From contig JAJYGB010000221.1 in the NCBI GenBank assembly GCA_021785235.1, positions 1 through 6,037 of the forward strand: a stretch of 6,037 nt of DNA, given 5' to 3'. Shown here piece after piece: positions 1 to 5,345 of the stretch. The notes under the pieces are model-generated. The model searched no databases. It was not told where the DNA came from and saw only the letters and a list, made by a program, of their open reading frames with translations. The stretch's first letter is position 1. Each line of letters opens with the position of its first letter. Made by a program: the position numbers and the translations under genes. This stretch comes from Bacteroidota bacterium (GTDB lineage: Bacteria; Bacteroidota; Kryptoniia; Kryptoniales; JAKASW01).

Positions 1-155
1 GCGCGTCCGTGTACTACGACCACCCAGTGCACGCCCCGGCCGAGCACACTCTGAACCTCGATTTCCTCAACCAGTCCCTCGGCCCCCGAGCCAGGGTGGC
101 AGTCGAGCTGACAGCTGAGTCGGCTCGCGCTCTTGCCGCGGCGATCGAAGCTGCT
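1..155 (+). pseudogene. C-terminal fragment of a small conserved protein (DUF6295-like), fused in frame
   Basis: The frame is open from base 3 and reads A-S-V-Y-Y-D-H-P-V-H-A-P-A-E-H, then LNLDFLNQSLGPRARVAVEL and TAESARALAAAIEAAL. From memory, this matches the C-terminal half of small actinobacterial conserved proteins annotated DUF6295, in which a YFDHPxHAPxEH segment precedes an ARVAVEL-TxESARAL helix. It does not match the N-terminus of PLP decarboxylases, which at this place carry a phenylalanine/glycine-rich segment before LPAALAADW. The right limit is approximate (bases ~147-170), because ALAADW could belong to either parent. DNA here is GC-rich. No function is known to me. The assignment to DUF6295 is tentative; that it is foreign to the following segment is more certain. 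Confidence 0.45.
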
Positions 156-1721
156 CTCGCGGCAGACTGGATGGTCGCGGCATGGGACCAAAACGCGGCG
201 CTCTACGCCTGCAGTCCGGCCGCCGCGGTGATCGAGGAAGTTGCCGGAGAGTGGATCAAAGAGCTTCTGGATTTGCCGCGCGACGCATCGTTTGCGTTCA
301 CCACCGGTTGCCAGATGGCGCATATGACGGGCTTGGCGGCGGCGCGTCATGCGGTATTGCAGCGCGTGCAGTGGAACGTCGAATCTGACGGCACATTCGG
401 CGCCCCGTCGGTCACCATCATGACCAGCGACCAAAAGCACGGCTCGGTTGAACGTGCTGTCCGCTATCTTGGTTTCGGTAGCCGGACTATCGTGCCGTTG
501 CAAACCGACGCCTCGGGCAGGATTGCGCCCGCCACGCTCGCAGACGGTCTGTCACGCCATACTGGGCCGGTGATTCTCGTGTTGAATGCCGCCGACCTCA
601 ATATCGGCGATGCCATCATCGCAGGCGCCGCAGTAGCCGCGGTCCGGGAGATCTTTCCACAGGCGGAAATCGACTGTGTCATAAAAAGATCTGCCGAGAA
701 CCTTATCCGGGGGAATCCGCTGATATCAAATCTATACCCCGTGTATGAGGGAGCTCCGTTCCCCGTTCAAAGTGATCTTGCTGCCCTGACAAGCATATCA
801 GCCAACGGGGGTTATGACCTCGTGATAAATTTCAGTCCCATGGTTGATGACCAGGTTTTCGGAAAGGGTCCGGTGGTCAATTACTCGCGGATGGCGGCAG
901 CGCTCATAAGGAATGAAAGCCACCGGACCGATGTCGTGAACAACGTCGTGTACCAGTCGTACGATTTCGTCGGCAGGCTGTTCCGGGACAGGATTCCATC
1001 GGGTTTCGGACAAAATTTCAGGGGTGCAAATGTGTACCTTTCGGATGAAGCGATCGAGGGAGCGAACAATTTCCTTCTGGCCGCCGGTGTTCCACAGGAC
1101 GAGCCCATAGTTATGATAAACCCGGACGCCTCTTCGAAGTTCACACGAATGCCTTTCGACTTTCAGCTCGGCCTTCTGAGAAAATTTGCCGAGATGCAGT
1201 GTTCTGTGCTTCTCGGAGCAGGGCACGTGGAAAAATTCATCGAGCATGAACTCCTATATTCACTCTCGCCGGAGCAGAGAAGGAAGATCACCGTTATCCC
1301 CGCATCGACGGGTCTCGATCTTTATGCCGCACTAGTAGATCTCTCGGATGTATTTGTTACCGGAGACACCGGTCCGCTGCACGTGGCTGCCGCCCGGAAG
1401 TACTCGCGGAGTTCGGGCGAGAGTTTAAGAAACAGAACCGCCATCCTGGCTGTATTCGGGAGTACCCCATCACATATTTACGGATACGATTCAAAAACAT
1501 CCGGGTTCTTTCCCGCGAACCAGGATGCCCCATCGAGGACTTTTGTCGCGGAATCCCAGTGCAGAAATATTACCTGCATCAACAAAATGGCGAAGACCTG
1601 CAAAGAGGTCCGATGCTTCCTTTCGTTGGATCCTGACGACGTCGTTCTCGAAGCCTCGAGCTATCTGAAAACCACCCGAAAGGAATTTTTCCAGGACCGT
1701 TTGCGGATTCTTGCGAAGTAA
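9..1721 (+). CDS. Composite ORF; main part is a glycosyltransferase family 9 (heptosyltransferase-like) protein
   Basis: The last ~374 of 570 residues are a GT9 protein, the family of ADP-heptose:LPS heptosyltransferases that add sugars to lipopolysaccharide core or related glycans at the inner face of the cytoplasmic membrane. Seen: an N-terminal NIGDAIIAGAAVAAVREIFPQ block (198-218, the usual N-x-G-D-x-x-x-x-x-P/A start of the family), a central NPDASSKFTRMP strand and loop (371-382), and the hallmark VTGDTGPLHVAAA (450-462) followed by AVFGSTPSHIYG (481-492), expected at the nucleotide-sugar site. A cysteine-bearing tail (C518, C523, C531, C536) is common in GT9 members. Only about ten residues before N198 are missing relative to the family. 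Residues 1-~197 come from two other protein families (see separate entries), so the true GT9 start is not in the window. The frame is also open to the left edge, so the GTG at 9 is probably not a real start. The acceptor sugar cannot be told. The gene ends 37 bases before the LysE-type gene and may share its transcript. Confidence 0.8.
   Translation: MYYDHPVHAPAEHTLNLDFLNQSLGPRARVAVELTAESARALAAAIEAALAADWMVAAWDQNAALYACSPAAAVIEEVAGEWIKELLDLPRDASFAFTTGCQMAHMTGLAAARHAVLQRVQWNVESDGTFGAPSVTIMTSDQKHGSVERAVRYLGFGSRTIVPLQTDASGRIAPATLADGLSRHTGPVILVLNAADLNIGDAIIAGAAVAAVREIFPQAEIDCVIKRSAENLIRGNPLISNLYPVYEGAPFPVQSDLAALTSISANGGYDLVINFSPMVDDQVFGKGPVVNYSRMAAALIRNESHRTDVVNNVVYQSYDFVGRLFRDRIPSGFGQNFRGANVYLSDEAIEGANNFLLAAGVPQDEPIVMINPDASSKFTRMPFDFQLGLLRKFAEMQCSVLLGAGHVEKFIEHELLYSLSPEQRRKITVIPASTGLDLYAALVDLSDVFVTGDTGPLHVAAARKYSRSSGESLRNRTAILAVFGSTPSHIYGYDSKTSGFFPANQDAPSRTFVAESQCRNITCINKMAKTCKEVRCFLSLDPDDVVLEASSYLKTTRKEFFQDRLRILAK
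156..599 (+). pseudogene. Internal fragment of a PLP-dependent group II amino-acid decarboxylase
   Basis: Residues ~50-199 of the long frame read as the front half of the large PLP domain of the glutamate/tyrosine/aromatic-L-amino-acid decarboxylase family. Visible marks are AADWMVAAWDQNAALYACSP, then E-E-V-A-G-E-W-I-K-E-L-L-D-L-P, the PLP phosphate-binding turn FTTGCQMAHMTGLAAARHAV (97-116), the DQKHGSVERAVRYLGFG helix (141-157; the histidine usually stacks on the cofactor ring), and GPVILVLNAADLNIG (186-200). In the family that last strand continues as G-A-F-D and leads to the H-V-D-x-A segment and the Schiff-base lysine. Here it switches to GT9 sequence after LNIG, so the aspartate, the lysine and the whole C-terminal domain are absent. 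The fragment cannot be catalytic. Base composition is richer in GC (36 of 60 at 541-600) than the GT9 part (31 of 60 at 661-720). Confidence 0.75.
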
Positions 1722-1758
1722 AGCCCTATATTTAATCAGGCAATAACTACAAGGTGAG

Positions 1759-2406
1759 ATGGATACTTTTTTATTCCTGATTATTACTTATGTCATGGGC
1801 TTTCTGACCGCGATCCCGATCGGAGCCACGCAGATCGAGATTGCGAAGCGCTCACTCAATAATCATCTTCGTGCAGCATACATGGTGGCGTTCGGATCGG
1901 TAAGTTCCGACGTAATGTACGGGGTTATTGCCCTTTTCGGTGTAGCCCCTTTCCTGAAGAAAGATACCGTCATGGCGGTCTTCGGCCTCGTGGCCACCGT
2001 TATACTGTGGCTGTTGGCGTTCTTCACTTTTCGGGACGGCAAGCGGGTCAACATGCTCGAGCTCAGCCACGCTACCCTGAAAAGCAAAAAGCTATCTTAC
2101 GTTACGGGATTTTCGCTGGCTGTGACTAACCCGATGATGGTTGTCTGGTGGCTCATCGGGGTGAGAATAATGAAGGATCTCGGCCTGGTCGCCGAATTTG
2201 ACTTCAATGCATCCGTGATGTTCCTCACCGCAGGGGGATTGGGGTTGGCGACTTATCTTTTCACTCTTGCTAACACACTCCACTGGGCAAAGAAATTCAT
2301 CTCCAACGAGATGATGAGAAAGGTAAACTACGGACTTGGGGTCGTGCTCGTCCTCCTTTCATTCTACTTCCTCGCTACATCCCTCAAAGTGCTCATTCAA
2401 CTGTAA
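1759..2406 (+). CDS. LysE/RhtB-family amino-acid exporter-like membrane protein
   Basis: This 215-residue, very hydrophobic protein has the usual length of the LysE/RhtB superfamily (about 200-220 residues). These inner-membrane proteins export amino acids or other small metabolites using the proton gradient. Six membrane segments can be drawn at about 4-23, 39-62, 69-92, 112-138, 150-172 and 189-212. Family-like marks are PIGATQIEIAKRSL (20-33) in place of the usual PIGP block after helix 1, GSVSSDVMYG (46-55) with the conserved small residues and aspartate of helix 2, and FSLAVTNPMMVVWW (118-131) matching the F-x-x-x-x-x-N-P block of helix 4. The basic, polar loop at 92-112 is the expected long cytoplasmic loop. 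The ATG at 1759 is preceded by AAGGTGAG. The gene lies 37 bases after the GT9 gene and is followed by a terminator-like structure. The substrate cannot be read from the sequence. Confidence 0.82.
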   Translation: MDTFLFLIITYVMGFLTAIPIGATQIEIAKRSLNNHLRAAYMVAFGSVSSDVMYGVIALFGVAPFLKKDTVMAVFGLVATVILWLLAFFTFRDGKRVNMLELSHATLKSKKLSYVTGFSLAVTNPMMVVWWLIGVRIMKDLGLVAEFDFNASVMFLTAGGLGLATYLFTLANTLHWAKKFISNEMMRKVNYGLGVVLVLLSFYFLATSLKVLIQL

Positions 2407-2467
2407 CCGGCCTTTCCGCCGCCCTCCCCCCGGATATTTGCTGTACTCCCGACGTCTGCGAAGGCGT

Positions 2468-2525
2468 AGTTGGGTGGGACCGGGTCGTATCTATTTGCAG
2501 GCGGCAATCCGCCCCCAACTTTTTT
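2468..2525 (+). terminator. Terminator- or attenuator-like structure between the exporter and the sigma operon
   Basis: AGTTGGG (2468-2474) is exactly complementary to CCCAACT (2514-2520), and the right arm runs into six T residues (2520-2525). Inside, GGCGG (2500-2504) pairs with CCGCC (2509-2513) over a CAAT loop and abuts the outer right arm, so the two stems could stack. The 25-base bulge on the left side makes it weaker than a classical hairpin. It could end the exporter transcript, but it stops only 22 bases before the sigma start codon and 5 before its ribosome site. Any transcript carrying that ribosome site must therefore start just after it or read through it. Confidence 0.5.
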
Positions 2526-2530
2526 CAGGC

Positions 2531-2538
2531 GAGGGGAG
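2531..2538 (+). promoter_or_regulatory. Ribosome binding site that sets the sigma factor start
   Basis: GAGGGGAG lies nine bases before the ATG at 2548 and is the only well-spaced Shine-Dalgarno-like site near the front of this frame. It favours that ATG over the in-frame TTG at 2470, which sits inside the terminator-like stem and would add 26 residues with no sigma-factor character. Confidence 0.7.
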
Positions 2539-2547
2539 TCGAAATAT

Positions 2548-3186
2548 ATGAAGCTATCAAAAAAACCGAAAAAAGGGGAGAATTTGTCCACAGAAGCTTC
2601 GTTAAGAGGAGAAGTAAACGACAGGGATCTGATCCTGCATGCACAAGGCGGCGACTTACACGCGTTCGAGGAGCTCCTGCAGAAATATGATCGCCATGTT
2701 CTGTCACTCGCCTTCTCATACGCCAGGAATTCCGACGATGCAAAGGACATTTACCAGGAGACGCTCATTCGTGCTTACCGGTCGATAAGAAAATTTGAGA
2801 TGAGAAGCGAATTCTCCACGTGGCTCTATAGAATCACAACCAACGTGTGCATCAGTTATAAATCGAGCCAGAGAAGGTACGCCGATGTCCTCCGTAACGG
2901 GGACGCCACTATTTTCCCATGCAGACCGGGTGAGCGATCGGCGGATCCGGTTTCAACAGAATCGGCGGAGGGAGATTTCATGCGGGCGGAATTGGGCCGG
3001 CAGATAGAGCGGGCGCTCGACAATCTTTCTCCCATGCAAAGGCTTGTTTTCACGATGAAGCACTACGAAGGCTACAAGTTGCGGGAGATAGCATCTATAA
3101 CCAATTGCGCGGAAGGAACAGTGAAGAAATATCTCTACGAAGCGGTTCGCCGTTTGCAAAAGGAGCTTGAGTATGTGTTCGGGTAA
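2548..3186 (+). CDS. ECF (extracytoplasmic function) RNA polymerase sigma factor
   Basis: This 212-residue protein has the two-domain layout of ECF sigma-70 factors, which direct core RNA polymerase to envelope- or stress-related promoters. Region 2 spans about 36-108: HAFEELLQKYDRHVLSLAF, then DAKDIYQETLIRAYRSI (64-80, core-binding region 2.2) and FSTWLYRITTN (89-99, -10 recognition). A polar linker (109-148) leads to region 4, about 150-206, with LDNLSPMQRLVFTMKHYEGY and the helix-turn-helix YKLREIASITNCAEGTVKKY (176-195), which should read the -35 element. No region 3 and no long C-terminal extension are present. The ATG at 2548 has a good ribosome site; the first ~22 residues are lysine-rich and variable. 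It is followed after 14 bases by an anti-sigma-like membrane gene, the classical ECF pairing. The cognate promoter and ECF subgroup cannot be decided here. Confidence 0.93.
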   Translation: MKLSKKPKKGENLSTEASLRGEVNDRDLILHAQGGDLHAFEELLQKYDRHVLSLAFSYARNSDDAKDIYQETLIRAYRSIRKFEMRSEFSTWLYRITTNVCISYKSSQRRYADVLRNGDATIFPCRPGERSADPVSTESAEGDFMRAELGRQIERALDNLSPMQRLVFTMKHYEGYKLREIASITNCAEGTVKKYLYEAVRRLQKELEYVFG

Positions 3187-3191
3187 AGGAG
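3185..3191 (+). promoter_or_regulatory. Ribosome binding site of the anti-sigma-like gene, overlapping the sigma stop codon
   Basis: AAAGGAG begins within the TAA stop of the sigma gene and lies nine bases before the ATG at 3201. The overlap suggests translation of the two genes is coupled, keeping sigma and its partner in proportion. Confidence 0.65.
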
Positions 3192-3200
3192 TATAAAATC

Positions 3201-4190
3201 ATGAGACATAAGAAATATGAAACCCTGATCGTGGTGTCATACTACGACGAGATTGCTTCCGATGAAAAAGGGGAGCTGGAAAAACATTTGGCATCCTGCT
3301 CCCGGTGTGCGACTTTTAAGAAAAAACTGGACGAGACTCTTCCGGAACGTGGAAGAGGGGCCGGGGTGGTCAGCGACGCCGAGATCGCCCGGGCAAGGAT
3401 GGAGTTCCGTCAAGGTTTCTCGATCAGGAAGGACGAATCCTACGGAAGGCGGCGAGTTGTGAACATCCCGGCCCGGCCTCGTTGGAGTACTGCGCTCGTT
3501 CCTGTCTATGCCGCAGCGATGGCGGCGGTTGTGATGCTCGCGGCAGGAGCCATTCTCGGCTATCTGCTCTCCGTGCGGGGGACAGGCGACAAAGGCGGGC
3601 TGCATGCAGTCCTCTCGGAAGTCTCCTCAAACAACACGGGCAATGTCGCATTAAGCGATTTGCGGTTCCTCACGGCAGATCAAAAAAACGGCGACGTTCA
3701 GTTTTCATTTGACCTTGTCAGGCGCTACCAGATGAGGGGTTCGCTTGACGACCGGGAGGTGCAGAAGGTACTTGCTTATGCGCTCGTGAATTCCGATAAC
3801 CCGGGCATTCGTCTCACGACGATCGGCATGCTGGACGCCTCGGCTAAACCGGACAGGCAAGTAGTGGATGCACTTGTGGAGGCGGTGAAGACCGATGACA
3901 ATGCCGGGGTTCGACGCGAAGCGCTCCTTTCCCTGGCAAAACTACCTTTCGATAATGTTGTTAAGGCGGCGCTGCTATATGTTCTCCAGCACGACAAGAA
4001 CCCGGGTATGCGGGTGGCGGCAATTAATATTTTGTCGGGCAAGGAGTTGAATACCGGAACGGTCACGGGAAGTACAAAAGGCATCGATACGCGGGTCCTC
4101 GAAGTGCTCAAGGAAAGATCTTCTTCAGATCAAAACAGATATGTCAGACTAAAAGCAGCAGATATGCTGAAAGAATTCAAGGAGCTCTAA
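3201..4190 (+). CDS. Membrane anti-sigma-like protein: zinc-finger (zf-HC2) head, one TM helix, C-terminal HEAT repeats
   Basis: This 329-residue protein has three parts. Residues 1-~45 resemble the zinc-binding anti-sigma domain: a YYDE segment, then EKHLASCSRC with H29, C33 and C36 in the H-x3-C-x2-C spacing. H3 could be the fourth ligand. Residues ~98-124 form one hydrophobic helix preceded by arginines (R83-R85, R92, R94), so the head should be cytoplasmic and the rest extracytoplasmic. After a linker with a strand-like GDVQFSFD (164-171), residues ~184-327 form four helical HEAT-like units, marked by NPGIR (200), NAGVR (234), NPGMR (267) and NRYVR (312). In this family the head binds and silences the ECF sigma factor. 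HEAT arrays bind proteins or peptides, so this one may be the sensor; that is inference. The gene sits between the sigma gene and the secreted repeat genes. Confidence 0.82.
   Translation: MRHKKYETLIVVSYYDEIASDEKGELEKHLASCSRCATFKKKLDETLPERGRGAGVVSDAEIARARMEFRQGFSIRKDESYGRRRVVNIPARPRWSTALVPVYAAAMAAVVMLAAGAILGYLLSVRGTGDKGGLHAVLSEVSSNNTGNVALSDLRFLTADQKNGDVQFSFDLVRRYQMRGSLDDREVQKVLAYALVNSDNPGIRLTTIGMLDASAKPDRQVVDALVEAVKTDDNAGVRREALLSLAKLPFDNVVKAALLYVLQHDKNPGMRVAAINILSGKELNTGTVTGSTKGIDTRVLEVLKERSSSDQNRYVRLKAADMLKEFKEL
4179..4184 (+). promoter_or_regulatory. Ribosome binding site of the first repeat protein, inside the preceding gene
   Basis: AAGGAG lies within the last codons of the anti-sigma-like gene, seven bases before the ATG at 4192. 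That ATG follows the upstream stop codon after one base, so coupled translation is likely. Confidence 0.65.
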
Positions 4191-4191
4191 C

Positions 4192-5328
4192 ATGAAAAGA
4201 ATAATTGGTTTATCGGTCTCTCTCGTTCTTCTGATAACTGCCGCATCGGCGGCGATGGAGACGGCATCTGCCGACGTGCAGAAGAATTTCGATGTCCAAA
4301 AAGGAGGAAAGCTTGTCGTGACGGTTTCCGGCGGCGACCTGCAGGTGAAGGTGTGGGATAAAATGCAGGTACAGTTGACAGCCCGGAATATCGGCGACGA
4401 CGCAGACCGTCTGGAAGCGGAGCAATCCGGTAATACCGTCACGGTCGAATACAGATCTCAATCGGGTTGGAGCAGCTCCAGCAGGGACCTAAAATTCGAT
4501 TTCTATGTCCCGAAAGATTTCAACGTCAACCTTACAACCTCAGGCGGTGATGTCAGGATAGACGGCGCACTGCAGGGCGATGCCATGATGCGTACTTCGG
4601 GCGGCGATTTGACGCTCGACGGAATCAGCGGGGAAGTGAACGGGAAGACTTCTGGCGGGGACATAACCGTGCGCGACCTCGGCGGTGAAGCTGACCTCGC
4701 AACCGCGGGCGGCGACATACATGTCGACCGCTCCTCGAAGAATCTTACAATATCGACGTCCGGCGGCGACATAACCGTAGGAACGGTAGACGGCAACCTT
4801 TCTGCCTCGACTTCCGGCGGGGGCATGAACATACGAAAAGTGGGCGGGAACTTGACTGCTTCCACTTCAAGCGGTGACGTGACCGTGGGAAACGTCGGCG
4901 GCAGCGTCGCACTATCGACTTCGGGCGGAGATATATCTCTCAGCTCAGGCAAAGGAAAGATTAGTGCCAATACTTCTGGAGGCGACGTCACAATCAGCGA
5001 CGCAGCCGGTTACGCAAATGTGTCATCTTCAGGAGGGACTGTGAAGGTGGGGTTGACTCCCCAGGGCGGGCAGAGGAGCACGATTGAGTCGAGCGGCGGA
5101 GATGTCTACCTCTATATCCCAACGGACGCAAAAGTTACGATCAAAGCCGATATCACCGGTGGAGAAGACGACCGGATAGTCACCGATTTCCCCGTGACCT
5201 ACACGTCTTCCGGCAGTCACGGCAACCGAAGGGTGGAGTTCACCTTGAACGGCGGAGGGCAGGAAATATATCTGCACACATCTTCCGGCAACATCTATGT
5301 CAAGAAACTGAGTTCAGCGGCACGATAA
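4192..5328 (+). CDS. Secreted DUF4097-type beta-repeat (putative adhesin) protein with SGGD repeats
   Basis: This 378-residue protein begins with a clear signal peptide: KR, a hydrophobic stretch IIGLSVSLVLLITA, and an A-S-A cleavage region near residue 20, so it is exported. The rest is nearly all short beta strands with Gly/Ser turns, as in proteins annotated DUF4097 or 'putative adhesin', whose biochemical role is mostly unknown. The first part (38-108) contains VSGGDLQVKVWDKMQVQLTA and DFYVPKDFNV, the usual family opening. From residue 135 a T-S-G-G-D turn recurs every 18 residues exactly, at 135, 153, 171, 189, 207, 225, 243, 261 and 279, predicting a regular beta solenoid with 18-residue rungs. 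Further copies at 116 and 300 are slightly off phase. No LPXTG, lipobox, C-terminal membrane anchor or sorting tail is seen. Its place after the sigma/anti-sigma pair suggests it is an envelope or periplasmic output, or a partner of the HEAT domain. Confidence 0.85.
   Translation: MKRIIGLSVSLVLLITAASAAMETASADVQKNFDVQKGGKLVVTVSGGDLQVKVWDKMQVQLTARNIGDDADRLEAEQSGNTVTVEYRSQSGWSSSSRDLKFDFYVPKDFNVNLTTSGGDVRIDGALQGDAMMRTSGGDLTLDGISGEVNGKTSGGDITVRDLGGEADLATAGGDIHVDRSSKNLTISTSGGDITVGTVDGNLSASTSGGGMNIRKVGGNLTASTSSGDVTVGNVGGSVALSTSGGDISLSSGKGKISANTSGGDVTISDAAGYANVSSSGGTVKVGLTPQGGQRSTIESSGGDVYLYIPTDAKVTIKADITGGEDDRIVTDFPVTYTSSGSHGNRRVEFTLNGGGQEIYLHTSSGNIYVKKLSSAAR
4594..5079 (+). repeat. Nine in-frame 54-base (18-residue) units of the SGGD solenoid
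   Basis: Units start at 4594 and every 54 bases after it, each opening with codons for T/S-S/A-G/S-G-D or a close variant. The pattern is strict in protein but loose in DNA: threonine is act, acc or acg; serine tcg, tct, tcc, tca or agc; glycine ggc, ggg, gga or ggt; aspartate gat or gac. The array therefore looks old and kept by selection on the fold, not a recent tandem expansion. Two units deviate at the turn: 207 has G-G-G for G-G-D, and 279 ends in threonine. Confidence 0.85.
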
Positions 5329-5333
5329 ACAAA

Positions 5334-5340
5334 AAGGAGG
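5334..5340 (+). promoter_or_regulatory. Strong ribosome binding site of the second repeat protein
   Basis: AAGGAGG, a near-perfect anti-16S match, lies five bases before the ATG at 5346 and fixes that start. It is the best ribosome site in the window. Confidence 0.75.
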
Positions 5341-5345
5341 GTCAG

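Noticed and set aside
9..608. A functional PLP enzyme fused to a glycosyltransferase as a new bifunctional protein
   Set aside because: The PLP part stops before the catalytic lysine and the C-terminal domain, and the GT9 part lacks its first residues, so the fusion shows broken parents and not two whole domains joined by a linker.
798..1247. 149-codon minus-strand frame opposite the GT9 part
   Set aside because: The plus strand has clear GT9 motifs throughout; the minus frame shows no recognisable domain.
2488..2497. TATCTATTTG as a Bacteroidota-type -7 promoter element (TAnnTTTG)
   Set aside because: The spacing inside the motif is wrong (four bases between TA and TTTG, not two), and the upstream TTG is part of the outer stem.
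2470..2547. In-frame TTG start extending the sigma factor by 26 residues
   Set aside because: It lies within the terminator-like stem, has no ribosome site, and the extra residues have no sigma-factor likeness; the ATG at 2548 has a well-spaced GAGGGGAG.
4503..4991. Long minus-strand frame rich in S-P-P-E-V repeats
   Set aside because: It is the exact reverse-complement shadow of the SGGD repeat array; the repeated glycine/serine codons remove stops on the other strand. It has no ribosome site and no independent gene character.
4594..5079. CRISPR-like or minisatellite array
   Set aside because: The 54-base period is coding, in frame and degenerate in DNA, with no identical repeats or unique spacers.
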